From the NCBI RefSeq assembly GCF_024347475.1, contig NZ_AP025487.1:2232001-2296000 (forward strand): 64,000 bases of DNA. The letters run 5' to 3'. Each line of letters opens with the position of its first letter. Within the stretch, counting starts at the first letter, position 1. Position numbers and translations under genes: made by a program. A model generated the notes under the pieces. That model did no database searches. It was not told the DNA's origin and saw only the letters and a list, made by a program, of their open reading frames with translations. This document shows positions 16,030 to 28,663 of this stretch, in pieces. The stretch is from Vibrio fortis. Its GTDB lineage: Bacteria; Pseudomonadota; Gammaproteobacteria; Enterobacterales; Vibrionaceae.

Positions 16030-17981
16030 CTAGAGGCTTTTTTCTTGGTAAACTTTTTGCGACCACTCGCCTTGCGTTTCTTATAAGCTGGTCTCTCAAC
16101 TTTCGGCAAGTGACGCAGCGACTCCGGCACCTCAGACGTTTTCACATGATGCATAAGCCCTGATATCTTGTTTTCAAGATCCGACATGAAGGGTTGATAG
16201 GCTTGATTTCGTTCCGCCATTCCTTGCAGTTGGTGCTCCCAGTGCGCTGTCATATCTGGGAAGGTCGAATCTTCAGGTAATGCATGAATCAAACCTCGAC
16301 CTGCAGGGCTACTGTGAATGCTCTTGCCTTGACGGGTGAGTAACTGCCGTTTAAACAGAGTATCAAGAATGCCCGCGCGTGTTGCTTCAGTGCCGAGTCC
16401 ATCGGTCTCTTTCAAAATCGATTTAAGATCTTTATTCGCAACAAAACGAGCAATACCCGTCATCGCCTGCAGAAGCGTTGCTTCGGTAAAGTGTTTTGGC
16501 GGCTCTGTTTTCTTATCGCCAATCACGCCCTCACGGCAAGTCAATACCGTCCCTTCCGACAACGGCGGGACCGTATCCGCGCCGTCGTTTTTATCAGCCG
16601 AGTCAGTTTTTCCCATCAGCACTTTCCAACCCGGAGTCACCAACTGTCGGCCTTTTGCGATAAACACCCCTCCAGCAATATCGAATACCAACTTAGCTTC
16701 TGCATACACAGCGTGTGGGTAGAACTGCATTAAGTATTGACGAGCAATTTGCTGATAGATTTTCATTTCATTGCCAGAAAGCCCGTTCACCGAAGACTTT
16801 TTCGGGGTTGGAATAATCGCGTGATGCGCATCGACCTTGCTGTCATTCCATGCCTTAGAGCGCAGTGATAAATCAGCGCCTTGAGCACCTTGTTCAAGTT
16901 CTTTTGCGTTGTTTGCAATGGCGTCAACGACGGACTGTCTTTGTGAATAATGATCTTTTGGCAGATAACGACTATCTGAACGCGGATAAGTGATCAGCTT
17001 ATGCTTCTCATACAAAGACTGACAGGTATCCAAAACTTGTTGCGCGCTCATACCAAAGCGCTTAGCCGCATCAATTTGCAATGCTGAGAGAGAATAAGGC
17101 AAAGGCGCAGCCTGCTTCGTCTGTTTTTGCTCAGACTCCATGACTTTTGCTGGCTGATTTTGAATACGACTGGCGACGTTCTCCACCAATTTGCGATTAA
17201 GTACTCGGCCCTCTTCGTCTTGCCAAGGCTTACACGCTTCACTGGGTTTCCAGCGTGCACGAATGTCAAAGCTATCGCTGCCATTTTGATATGGAATCAA
17301 GGCGTGCAACGTGAAATAGTCTTTAGGGATGAAGTTTTCGATCTCTTCATCGCGTCTCACCACCAGCCCAAGTACTGGCGTTTGTACACGCCCTACGGAC
17401 AGTACGCCTTGATACCCTGCTTTTTGACCAAGCAAAGTATAGGCGCGAGTCATATTCATCCCATAGAGCCAGTCAGCTCTTGAACGCGCCAAAGCAGAGA
17501 CGGACAGAGGAATAAACTCTTTATTGCTGCGCATCTGGCCTAGTGCGCGCTTAACAGCTGGCAAGTTTAAATCGCTGATGAGTAGTCGCTGAATAGACTC
17601 TTTGCGAGTTTTTGAGACTTTACAGTAGTCGATAACCTCATCAACCAGCAGTTGCCCTTCCCTATCAGGGTCTCCTGCATGAACGATCTCTTTGGCATCT
17701 TTAAGTAATTTGCGAATAACAGTGAGCTGCTTACTGGAACTTTTTCTAGGTCTCAGTTGCCACTGTTCAGGCACGATGGGCAGATCGACCAAATTCCATT
17801 TCTTGTATCTCTCTTCATACGCATCGGGCTCAACCTGCTCTAAAAGGTGGCCAATACACCATGTCACGACATCACCGTTTCCGCACTGGATGAAACCCTC
17901 ACCTTTTTTTTGTGGGTTAGGCAAAGCAGCGGCGATAGCGCGACCCAAACTTGGTTTTTCAGCGATGATTAAGCGAGACAT
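16026..17981 (-). CDS. topB: DNA topoisomerase III
   Basis: A 651-residue type IA topoisomerase that decatenates DNA through single-strand passage. The Toprim domain begins [20 protein letters not shown] and has the metal motif [10 protein letters not shown]. The catalytic tyrosine is in [13 protein letters not shown], and [13 protein letters not shown] marks the gate domain. The basic tail ([15 protein letters not shown]) lacks zinc fingers, as in E. coli TopB (653 residues). An in-frame start 11 codons upstream is possible, but 17981 gives the canonical N-terminus. It converges on the DUF3080 gene and its stop overlaps that of the neighbour. Confidence 0.96.
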   Translation of the reverse strand: MSRLIIAEKPSLGRAIAAALPNPQKKGEGFIQCGNGDVVTWCIGHLLEQVEPDAYEERYKKWNLVDLPIVPEQWQLRPRKSSSKQLTVIRKLLKDAKEIVHAGDPDREGQLLVDEVIDYCKVSKTRKESIQRLLISDLNLPAVKRALGQMRSNKEFIPLSVSALARSRADWLYGMNMTRAYTLLGQKAGYQGVLSVGRVQTPVLGLVVRRDEEIENFIPKDYFTLHALIPYQNGSDSFDIRARWKPSEACKPWQDEEGRVLNRKLVENVASRIQNQPAKVMESEQKQTKQAAPLPYSLSALQIDAAKRFGMSAQQVLDTCQSLYEKHKLITYPRSDSRYLPKDHYSQRQSVVDAIANNAKELEQGAQGADLSLRSKAWNDSKVDAHHAIIPTPKKSSVNGLSGNEMKIYQQIARQYLMQFYPHAVYAEAKLVFDIAGGVFIAKGRQLVTPGWKVLMGKTDSADKNDGADTVPPLSEGTVLTCREGVIGDKKTEPPKHFTEATLLQAMTGIARFVANKDLKSILKETDGLGTEATRAGILDTLFKRQLLTRQGKSIHSSPAGRGLIHALPEDSTFPDMTAHWEHQLQGMAERNQAYQPFMSDLENKISGLMHHVKTSEVPESLRHLPKVERPAYKKRKASGRKKFTKKKASS

Positions 17982-18075
17982 GATTTTCCAAAGAGTACAA
18001 ACAATTAGAGCCACATTATCTAATGTGGCTCTAATAAATCAAGATAAACTGTTTTTTTGTACAGTGGCGAGGTAA

Positions 18076-18624
18076 CTATAGGAACTCTACGAACTGAGAT
18101 AGGTTACGCTCTGGTACTTTCATTGGCGTGCAACCTGGTGTTCCTAGGTATAAGAAGCCAACAATTTCATCTTCACCTTCGAGTCCAAATGCTTGATGTA
18201 CCTCTGGGTGGAACATCCACTTACCAGAACGCCAGAAGCCTTGGAAGCCTTGTGCGACAGCGGCCATTTGCATCGCTTGAACCGCACAACCTGCAGATAG
18301 ATGTTGCTCTAATGCCGGTACTTTATCGTGTTCGGTCACTTTTGCGATAACCGTAATCACCATCGGCGCTCTGAAAGGCGCTTTTTTCACTTTCTCTACC
18401 ACAGCTTCTTCACTGTTATCCGCTTCGGCTGCTCGTACTAGAATATCAGAGAGTTTCTGAAGCCCAGCACCTTGTGCAATTACAAAGCGCCAAGGGGTTA
18501 AAGCAGCATGGTCAGGGGCACGCAATCCCGCTTTAATAATGTTCTCTAGGGCAACACCTTCAGGGGCTGGCTCAGATAGCTTGGCGATAGAGCGTCTATT
18601 GAGCAATAGATCCAAAGCATCCAT
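18076..18624 (-). CDS. ydjA: Nitroreductase family protein YdjA
   Basis: A 182-residue FMN-dependent nitroreductase of the small YdjA subgroup. The start MDALDLLLNRRSIAKL and the segment AGLRAPDHAALTPWRFV match YdjA, whose FMN site uses the early arginine/serine region. The length equals that of E. coli YdjA (183). In E. coli ydjA neighbours sppA and ansA; here fadH is inserted between them. The natural substrate is not known. Confidence 0.92.
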   Translation of the reverse strand: MDALDLLLNRRSIAKLSEPAPEGVALENIIKAGLRAPDHAALTPWRFVIAQGAGLQKLSDILVRAAEADNSEEAVVEKVKKAPFRAPMVITVIAKVTEHDKVPALEQHLSAGCAVQAMQMAAVAQGFQGFWRSGKWMFHPEVHQAFGLEGEDEIVGFLYLGTPGCTPMKVPERNLSQFVEFL

Positions 18625-18706
18625 TTGAAGTCCTTACTATTTTCTTATTTATATCTTTGAACTGTAGCATAGATTACAAACGATAATAAGTCGCAACATC
18701 TGTAAC

Positions 18707-18740
18707 AAAAAAGCCCTCAGATATTCTCTAAGGGCTTTGA
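18707..18740 (-). terminator. Terminator after fadH
   Basis: AAAGCCCT (18710-18717) pairs with AGGGCTTT (18731-18738); read leftward it is followed by six T. Confidence 0.85.
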
Positions 18741-18784
18741 CGATTAATTGCGCCATTTGAAACGCAATCAGAACAGTTTGATGC

Positions 18785-20806
<2,022 letters not shown>

Positions 20807-20813
20807 TTATCCT

Positions 20814-20828
20814 TGTGGTCTGACCACA
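20814..20828. promoter_or_regulatory. FadR operator upstream of fadH
   Basis: TGTGGTC-T-GACCACA is a perfect 7-bp inverted repeat around one base and matches the FadR core TGGTCNGACCA. It lies 20 bp upstream of the fadH ATG, a position suited to repression. Confidence 0.85.
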
Positions 20829-21073
20829 TTATAGTGCACAAACCAAAATTTCAAACAACTGTTTACATTTTTGTAACACCGATCATAATGCTGACGGTAT
20901 TAATCGTCCAAAAGCCCTTAATCTGTCTACACTTAATGAGAATATCTATCGATTAACAAATAGTTCATCTAGTTTGGAACTTTGAATTAACGTAGGATAC
21001 TAACCAGTTAATATTATTGAGATAAATAGTACTACTGCTTGTTTAAGTGTGGTGTTCTCGCTGTGGAGAAATA

Positions 21074-22924
21074 ATGAAAAAAATAGCCAAATTCATCGGT
21101 ATGATCTTTAAAGGGATATGGAAACTGATCACCTTCGTACGTGTTGCGTTGGTCAATCTTATCTTTTTATTGAGTATTGCCCTTATCTACTTTGTGTATT
21201 TCCAAACGGACAACACACAGCCTACGGTTCCACAGCAATCGGCATTAGTGCTTAACCTATCAGGTCCGATTGTTGAGCAGAGCCGCTACATTAACCCAAT
21301 GGATTCAGTGACCGGCTCTTTACTGGGCAAGGACTTACCAAAAGAAAACGTGCTTTTTGATATCGTTGATACCATTCGTTACGCAAAAGATGACGAGAAC
21401 ATCACCGGCATCGTGTTAGCACTGGGTGAGCTGCCAGAAACCAATCTCACTAAGCTTCGCTACATCGCAAAAGCTTTGAACGAGTTTAAAGCGACAGGCA
21501 AACCTATCTATGCCATTGGTGACTTCTACAATCAAAGCCAATACTACCTAGCAAGCTACGCCAATAAGATTTTCATGTCTCCCGATGGCGGCGTCCTGCT
21601 GAAAGGCTACAGCGCTTACTCGCTTTACTACAAAACTCTGTTAGAAAAGCTCGACGTGAACACTCATGTATTCCGTGTCGGTACTTACAAATCCGCAATC
21701 GAGCCATTTACACGTAACGACATGTCACAAGAAGCTAAACAGTCGGCGTCTCGATGGTTGGGACAACTTTGGGGTGCGTACGTAGATGACGTCTCAAATA
21801 ATCGTCAGATCGAGTCTGCAACTCTAAACCCGAGCATGGATACCTTTTTGTCTGAACTTGAATCTGTTGACGGTGACATCGCTCAACTTGCTAAGAAACT
21901 CGGCTTAGTTGATCAACTATCGACACGCCAAGAGGTTCGTTTAGAACTTGCAGATACCTTCGGTAGCGATGGCAAAGACAGCTATAACGCGCTGAGCTAC
22001 TACGACTACCGCGCAACCATGTTACCGAATCTTCCAACGGCAACCGATGATATCGCTGTTGTTATCGCAAGTGGTGCGATCATGGATGGCAAGCAACCTC
22101 GCGGTACAGTCGGTGGCGACACAACTGCAGCACTACTTCGCCAAGCTCGCAACGATGACCAAGTAAAAGCGGTTGTACTGCGTGTAGATAGCCCAGGTGG
22201 CAGTGCATTTGCGTCTGAAGTGATTCGCAATGAAATTGTTGCCCTGAAAGAAGCCGGCAAGCCGGTTGTGGTATCGATGTCTAGCCTTGCTGCTTCTGGT
22301 GGTTACTGGATCTCAATGAGCGCTGACAAGATCATGGCACAACCAACAACACTAACAGGTTCGATTGGTATCTTTAGTGTGATTACCACGTTCGAGAAAG
22401 GTTTGAATGACATCGGTGTTTATACAGATGGTGTTGGTACATCACCGTTTTCTGGTTTGGGTGTGACAACAGGCCTCACTGACGGTGCTAAAGACGCGTT
22501 CCAAATGGGTATCGAGCACGGCTACAAGCGCTTTATCGGTTTGGTTGGCTCAAGCCGTGGTATGGATGTAGAGAGTGTTGATAAGGTGGCTCAAGGTCGA
22601 GTTTGGACGGGGCAAGATGCACTTCAGTACGGTTTGATCGATGAAATCGGTGATTTTGACGACGCTATTGCTGCAGCTGCAACGCTAGCTGAATTGGAAG
22701 AATACAATGTGTACTGGGTTGAGGAGCCACTTTCAGCAACAGAACAATTTATTCAAGAATTCATGAACCAAGTTCAGATCTCTTTGGGGCTAGATGTAAA
22801 GAGCCTTATTCCAAGCGGTTTACAGCCAGTTACTCAACAATTGGCGCAAGATAGCCAACTTTTAAGTAACTTTAACGATCCTCAAGGTCGCTATGCATTT
22901 TGCTTGAATTGCCAAGTACAATAG
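21074..22924 (+). CDS. sppA: Signal peptide peptidase SppA, 67K type
   Basis: Cleaves leftover signal peptides in the inner membrane. A 616-residue two-domain protein with one N-terminal transmembrane helix (VALVNLIFLLSIALIYFVYF). The catalytic serine is in SSLAASGGYWISMSADKI, and the general-base lysine lies in the first domain at VFRVGTYKSAIEPF, as in E. coli SppA. The start at 21074 is preferred over an upstream frame opening because GGAGAA lies 4-5 nt before it and the product begins MKKIAKFIG. It is followed by ansA, as in E. coli, but each has its own terminator or promoter space. Confidence 0.95.
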   Translation: MKKIAKFIGMIFKGIWKLITFVRVALVNLIFLLSIALIYFVYFQTDNTQPTVPQQSALVLNLSGPIVEQSRYINPMDSVTGSLLGKDLPKENVLFDIVDTIRYAKDDENITGIVLALGELPETNLTKLRYIAKALNEFKATGKPIYAIGDFYNQSQYYLASYANKIFMSPDGGVLLKGYSAYSLYYKTLLEKLDVNTHVFRVGTYKSAIEPFTRNDMSQEAKQSASRWLGQLWGAYVDDVSNNRQIESATLNPSMDTFLSELESVDGDIAQLAKKLGLVDQLSTRQEVRLELADTFGSDGKDSYNALSYYDYRATMLPNLPTATDDIAVVIASGAIMDGKQPRGTVGGDTTAALLRQARNDDQVKAVVLRVDSPGGSAFASEVIRNEIVALKEAGKPVVVSMSSLAASGGYWISMSADKIMAQPTTLTGSIGIFSVITTFEKGLNDIGVYTDGVGTSPFSGLGVTTGLTDGAKDAFQMGIEHGYKRFIGLVGSSRGMDVESVDKVAQGRVWTGQDALQYGLIDEIGDFDDAIAAAATLAELEEYNVYWVEEPLSATEQFIQEFMNQVQISLGLDVKSLIPSGLQPVTQQLAQDSQLLSNFNDPQGRYAFCLNCQVQ

Positions 22925-22947
22925 TCGCCTTTTTCAACTCTTCTATT

Positions 22948-22980
22948 AAGAGGTACCTCTGTGTGGGGTGCCTCTTTTTA
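22948..22980 (+). terminator. Terminator after sppA
   Basis: AAGAGGTACC pairs with GGTGCCTCTT (one mismatch) around GTGTGG, followed by a T run. Confidence 0.85.
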
Positions 22981-23041
22981 TTAGCGCATTATCCGCTATA
23001 ATCGCGGCCCTGTTCCCTATAAACATAAAGTAACAATCGCT

Positions 23042-24058
23042 ATGGAAAGAAAACATATCTACATTGCGTACACTGGTGGCACCATCGGCATGCAGAAATC
23101 GCATGACCACGGCTACGTGCCAGTGGCGGGTTTTATGGACAAGCAGCTAGCAAGCATGCCTGAGTTCCACCGTCCGGAAATGCCTGAGTATACGATTCAC
23201 GAATACTCTCCGCTGATGGACTCTTCAGACATGACGCCACTCGATTGGCAAACCATCGCTGATGACATCCGCGCGAACTATGATAAGTACGACGGCTTTG
23301 TTATTTTGCACGGTACGGACACCATGGCATACACTGCTTCGGCACTCTCTTTCATGTTAGAGAACCTTGGCAAGCCTGTTATTGTGACCGGCTCTCAAAT
23401 TCCACTTGCGGAACTACGCTCAGATGGTCAAGCAAACCTACTAAACGCACTGCACATTGCGGCAAACTACCCGATCAATGAAGTAACATTGTTCTTCAAT
23501 AACAAATTGATGCGTGGTAACCGCAGTACAAAATCGCACGCTGACGGTTTCAATGCGTTCACTTCGCCAAATCTGAACCCGCTGCTTGAAGCAGGTATCA
23601 ACATCCAGCTAAGCAACAATGTTGTGGTTGATCAGAAACCAGAAGGCGAGTTCAAGGTACATAACATCACACCTCAGCCTATTGGTGTGATCACCATGTA
23701 CCCTGGTATTTCTCACGAAGTGATTCGAAACACCCTGCTTCAGCCAGTAAATGCAATGATCTTGCTGACATTTGGTGTGGGTAACGCGCCACAAAACCCT
23801 GAGCTACTTCAGCACCTAAAAGATGCATCTGAACGTGGTGTAATTGTGGTGAACCTGACTCAGTGTCTTGCTGGTAAAGTGAACATGGGCGGTTACGCGA
23901 CGGGCTGTGCACTTGCTGATGCTGGTGTAGTGAGTGGTTATGACATGACGCCGGAAGCAGCACTGGCGAAACTCCATTTCTTGTTAAGCCAAGATTTGAG
24001 CTACGAGCAAGTAAAAGAAAAAATGCAGCAGGTTTTACGTGGTGAAATGAGTCTATAA
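23042..24058 (+). CDS. ansA: L-asparaginase I (cytoplasmic)
   Basis: Hydrolyses L-asparagine to aspartate and ammonia. A 338-residue protein without a signal peptide, so type I. The two catalytic-threonine motifs are YTGGTIGM near the N-terminus and GFVILHGTDTMAYTASALSFM. The length matches E. coli AnsA (338). It lies 117 bp downstream of sppA, conserved synteny with E. coli. Confidence 0.96.
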   Translation: MERKHIYIAYTGGTIGMQKSHDHGYVPVAGFMDKQLASMPEFHRPEMPEYTIHEYSPLMDSSDMTPLDWQTIADDIRANYDKYDGFVILHGTDTMAYTASALSFMLENLGKPVIVTGSQIPLAELRSDGQANLLNALHIAANYPINEVTLFFNNKLMRGNRSTKSHADGFNAFTSPNLNPLLEAGINIQLSNNVVVDQKPEGEFKVHNITPQPIGVITMYPGISHEVIRNTLLQPVNAMILLTFGVGNAPQNPELLQHLKDASERGVIVVNLTQCLAGKVNMGGYATGCALADAGVVSGYDMTPEAALAKLHFLLSQDLSYEQVKEKMQQVLRGEMSL

Positions 24059-24109
24059 CGAAGACGTTTTTCTATAGACAACACGCTGAAAATCAAAGTG
24101 AAGACAATA

Positions 24110-24138
24110 AAAAGGGGCGGCTCAATGCCACCCCTTTT
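24110..24138. terminator. Bidirectional terminator between ansA and yeaC
   Basis: AAAGGGGCGGC-TCAAT-GCCACCCCTTT, flanked by A on the left and T on the right, so usable in both directions for the two convergent genes. Confidence 0.85.
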
Positions 24139-24180
24139 CACTTTAAATCTTAAACTATGTGATATTGTCACAAGTATGAC

Positions 24181-24462
24181 TTAGTGATTAGGATTTACTC
24201 TAACAATATCTTCTTGATCTGAAGTAAATTGTTTCTTAAGTTCTGCTTTTGACTTAAAGCTAATATCGCCACCCGCTGCAACTGTCATATGCTGAGCTTC
24301 AACATTGTGCTTTGACTGATAAAGCATGACAGCTTGCATACAAGAGTCGCGTTGCTCTTGCGTTAATGTCGTACCCTCGGGCCACTTTCCCGTTTCTACT
24401 GCATACGTTAGGCGCTCATAGACCTCTGGGGTCATAGCGTTAAGAAGTTGTTCTGCATCCAT
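24181..24462 (-). CDS. yeaC: YeaC family protein (DUF1315)
   Basis: A 93-residue cytoplasmic protein starting MDAEQLLNAMTPEVYERLTYAVETGKWPEG, which is the conserved DUF1315/YeaC pattern. Function is unknown. In E. coli yeaC lies next to msrB and gapA, and the same neighbourhood is present here. Confidence 0.92.
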   Translation of the reverse strand: MDAEQLLNAMTPEVYERLTYAVETGKWPEGTTLTQEQRDSCMQAVMLYQSKHNVEAQHMTVAAGGDISFKSKAELKKQFTSDQEDIVRVNPNH

Positions 24463-24566
24463 GGTAAAGCCTTAGTATTAACAATTTTCACCAGAAAATA
24501 ACCTGTCGTAGAATGGAGTCAAGCGGAGCACTGGAAATAAGTGTATTCGATCACAAGTGAAGGTAT

Positions 24567-25379
24567 ATGAGAATTTTTAAATGGCTACTCGCCGCCGCTC
24601 CTTTAGCACTGACTGGGTGTTTTGAGGGGAACAAAAATACAGAACAACTATGTGAAGCTCACTCAGAACTGCGTTGTGTTGACCTGAATATGAATGATGG
24701 CCAATGCCGCGTCGCGCGTACCGATCTCATCTGGCACCGTTTTGACGTATTAAAGCAACCGACTGAACACAACAAGATTATTGAATATGGTTTAGTGGCC
24801 GAATACAAGAAGTGTCTTGAACTCGCTTCTCAAATAGAAACCATCGATCAAACCCTGCTCAAGCAACGCCGTTTCTCAGCACTGATGCACAGTATCGAAG
24901 AAGAAGAACGAATCGTAAAAGAGCTTTTGGGGTCCAATGAACCCGAAACTCTCTACTTCTTATGGTCACAAACGGGCAATACTGACGCGCGTCGTAGCTT
25001 CTTACAACTAGAAGGCAGTGATGTACTGAACACAGCCGAGATGCAATATGCACTCGCTACCTTCTACACCACCCGTGATCACGAGAAAACTGTCACGCTC
25101 CTCAATAATGCGCTGACGCTTTCCAATGGCTCGACAGTCAATACCGAGATCTTTAAATCCTTAGCGAGCATTAATCACAGCTTAGGTAACATGGAAAAAG
25201 CGTATCTGTGGGCGATGGTTGCAAAACAATTTAATGTACCGATTGCATCGGAGCCTGAGCTCAAAGTCATGTACCACTTCCCAAGTGAGGTATACGACAA
25301 ACTGCAGGATGATGCTGACTACATCGTAGAAGCGATTGAAGACGGGCGTTACCAACCGTCACTCATCTCTAGCCAATAG
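24567..25379 (+). CDS. DUF2989-type lipoprotein with TPR-like repeats
   Basis: A 270-residue lipoprotein. The signal peptide ends in LTGC with the lipidated cysteine at residue 18. The mature protein has cysteine-containing segments (CEAHSELRCVDLN, GQCRVARTDLIW) and a C-terminal helical region with TPR-like spacing (ATFYTTRDHEKTVTLLNNAL, SLGNMEKAYLWAMVAKQ). It resembles the DUF2989 family of Vibrio and relatives; function unknown. It stands alone between yeaC and msrB and has its own terminator. Confidence 0.8.
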   Translation: MRIFKWLLAAAPLALTGCFEGNKNTEQLCEAHSELRCVDLNMNDGQCRVARTDLIWHRFDVLKQPTEHNKIIEYGLVAEYKKCLELASQIETIDQTLLKQRRFSALMHSIEEEERIVKELLGSNEPETLYFLWSQTGNTDARRSFLQLEGSDVLNTAEMQYALATFYTTRDHEKTVTLLNNALTLSNGSTVNTEIFKSLASINHSLGNMEKAYLWAMVAKQFNVPIASEPELKVMYHFPSEVYDKLQDDADYIVEAIEDGRYQPSLISSQ

Positions 25380-25402
25380 CATCACAATCAAGCTATGAAA
25401 AC

Positions 25403-25436
25403 AAAAACAGCTACCCTTTGTGGTAGCTGTTTTTTT
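25403..25436 (+). terminator. Terminator after the DUF2989 lipoprotein gene
   Basis: AAAACAGCTACC-CTTTGT-GGTAGCTGTTTT followed by T. Confidence 0.93.
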
Positions 25437-25524
25437 ATGCCTCTAAGAGAAGCAGCTCGCATTTTGCCAACTTACTTTCCTAATGACATCGCGTCATATG
25501 AAAGGTTTTGACAATAGAAGTCAT

Positions 25525-25923
25525 TTATTCTGTAGTTTTGTCATTTTTGTTGAAAATTAACGACACAGAATTCACACAAAAACGTTCACCTGTGGTTTTC
25601 GGACCATCAGGAAAAACGTGACCTAGGTGGCTATCACAAGCCGCACAGCGGATCTCGATACGTTTCATACCGTGACTTAGATCTTCTAAATAACGGATTG
25701 CCTTATCATTTATAGGGGCATCGAAACTTGGCCAACCACAGCCAGAGTCATATTTGTTCTCAGACACAAACAGTGGGGCTTCACAACAGGTACAGCTGTA
25801 AACCCCTGTCTTATGATTGTGTAACAGCTTACCGGTAAAAGGAGGCTCTGTTCCACGTAGACGACACACCTGATACTCTTCATCAGTCAGGCGCTCACGC
25901 CAGTATTCATCGGGCTTCGTCAT
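25525..25923 (-). CDS. msrB: Peptide-methionine (R)-S-oxide reductase MsrB
   Basis: Repairs methionine-R-sulfoxide in proteins using thioredoxin. 132 residues. The structural zinc is bound by two CxxC pairs (CTCC in [12 protein letters not shown], and CAAC in [13 protein letters not shown]). The catalytic cysteine is in [10 protein letters not shown], and GCGWPSF is the substrate-binding signature. The start at 25923 is preferred because GGGGAGA lies about 5 nt upstream; the frame is open 13 codons further. It is divergent from gapA, matching E. coli synteny. Confidence 0.96.
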   Translation of the reverse strand: MTKPDEYWRERLTDEEYQVCRLRGTEPPFTGKLLHNHKTGVYSCTCCEAPLFVSENKYDSGCGWPSFDAPINDKAIRYLEDLSHGMKRIEIRCAACDSHLGHVFPDGPKTTGERFCVNSVSLIFNKNDKTTE

Positions 25924-27277
<1,354 letters not shown>

Positions 27278-27328
27278 TTACTACTTAGATAGCGTTTAGC
27301 TAGACTGTCTTTGAGAAAAGACTGAAAA

Positions 27329-27358
27329 GAAAAGGCGGCTCTAGAGTCGCCTTTTTTG
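27329..27358 (+). terminator. Terminator after gapA
   Basis: AAAAGGCGGCTC-TA-GAGTCGCCTTTT (one mismatched pair), followed by T. Confidence 0.92.
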
Positions 27359-27424
27359 TACCTGCTGTTTATGAAACATCACCGCTTTTGTAAAAAATGA
27401 TGTTTAACAGGCGGCACATTGGTC

Positions 27425-27437
27425 AGATACGAGATTC
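27425..27437. repeat. Fragment of the 43-bp repeat family
   Basis: AGATACGAGATTC matches the first 13 bases of the tandem repeat at 4208-4422. A partial echo (AATACGAGA) follows about 8 bp later. It lies in the gapA-yeaD gap. Confidence 0.55.
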
Positions 27438-27528
27438 AATTCAAATACGAGAACTCCCCCTGCTCTTTCTATGATTGAGTTTGCTCATCTCGAATTTGAA
27501 TTCAATTTCCCTTAAGAAGGATTATGTA

Positions 27529-28413
27529 ATGGATTTATCAACTCTCCCTGCCGTAGCTGTGCTTTCAGACAACGTAACGATTGTTGAGCACGAAGGTGTA
27601 AAACTGGTTCGCGTGATTCACGATAAAGCGAACGCTGCGATCTCTCTATTTGGTGCGCACGTTGTGTCTTACCAGCCGCAAGGTCAGCAAGATCTGATTT
27701 GGATGAGTCAACAAGCAAAGTTTGACGGAAAAACCGCTCTGCGTGGCGGTATTCCAGTATGTTGGCCTTGGTTTGGCCGTATTGCTGCGCCAGCACACGG
27801 CTTTGCACGCAACAGCGAATGGCAATTAGTTGAGCACCGTGAAAATGAAGCGGGTGTTATCGTGAGCCTAGGATTAAGCACTAACGATGATACGCTTGCA
27901 GTATGGCCACACCGCTTTGAGGCACGCCTTAATGTCGAGATCGGTGATGAACTGAAAGTGACGCTAGATGTGACAAACACTGACTCTCAGCCATGGAAGT
28001 GTTCAGGTGCTCTACACACATACCTGAATGTTGGTGATATTCATCAAACGACAACAACCGGCATGGGTGCTGAGTACATTGATAGCCTACAGGGTGGCAA
28101 AGTATGTCAGGGCGGAGATGAGCTTGTACTTACTGATACCATTGACCGTGTTTACACACAACCTGAAGCGGTGATTTCAGTAGCTGATACAAAGCTTGTT
28201 CGTACACTTACCGTTGAAAACCAAGGTCACAACAGTGCCGTTCTGTGGAATCCATGGGCTGAAGGTGCAGCAGGTATGGGTGACATGCAAGATGATGGTT
28301 ACCTGACCATGCTATGTGTTGAATCGACGCTTCACGCGCCTAGCATCGAGCAAGGTAAAGAGCTTCAACCAGGCGAAAACCACCAGCTAGTGACCACTAT
28401 CGCAGCAAAATAG
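27529..28413 (+). CDS. yeaD: D-hexose-6-phosphate mutarotase YeaD
   Basis: Interconverts alpha and beta anomers of hexose-6-phosphates. A 294-residue aldose-1-epimerase-fold protein. Diagnostic segments are ALRGGIPVCWPWFG, AHGFARNSEW and LHTYLNVGDI (catalytic histidine region), with a late acidic segment including CVESTLHAP. The start at 27529 is chosen because AAGAAGG lies 8-9 nt upstream and the product then begins MDLSTLPAV; the frame is open 18 codons further. gapA-yeaD adjacency is conserved with E. coli. Confidence 0.94.
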   Translation: MDLSTLPAVAVLSDNVTIVEHEGVKLVRVIHDKANAAISLFGAHVVSYQPQGQQDLIWMSQQAKFDGKTALRGGIPVCWPWFGRIAAPAHGFARNSEWQLVEHRENEAGVIVSLGLSTNDDTLAVWPHRFEARLNVEIGDELKVTLDVTNTDSQPWKCSGALHTYLNVGDIHQTTTTGMGAEYIDSLQGGKVCQGGDELVLTDTIDRVYTQPEAVISVADTKLVRTLTVENQGHNSAVLWNPWAEGAAGMGDMQDDGYLTMLCVESTLHAPSIEQGKELQPGENHQLVTTIAAK

Positions 28414-28483
28414 TTCTTCGGATAAATCGTTGAACTAACGAGTTACCTTTTATTGAATTGCCAAAGCAGTTCTGTAATTTTTC

Positions 28484-28510
28484 AAAGGCCGGAATCTCCG
28501 GCCTTTTTTG
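28484..28510 (+). terminator. Terminator after yeaD
   Basis: AAAGGCCGG-AATCT-CCGGCCTTT followed by T. Confidence 0.92.
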
Positions 28511-28663
28511 TAATTTATTCCCGACACTTCCGGTCAAATCATCAGCAACCTGCTAGTTCCATACCTTTTTTGATAATTAAATTAATAGATATCAAATTAA
28601 TCACTTTAATAAATAGCTAGCATGCGAATCATATATTTATAAAATAAACATTAAAGGCACGTC

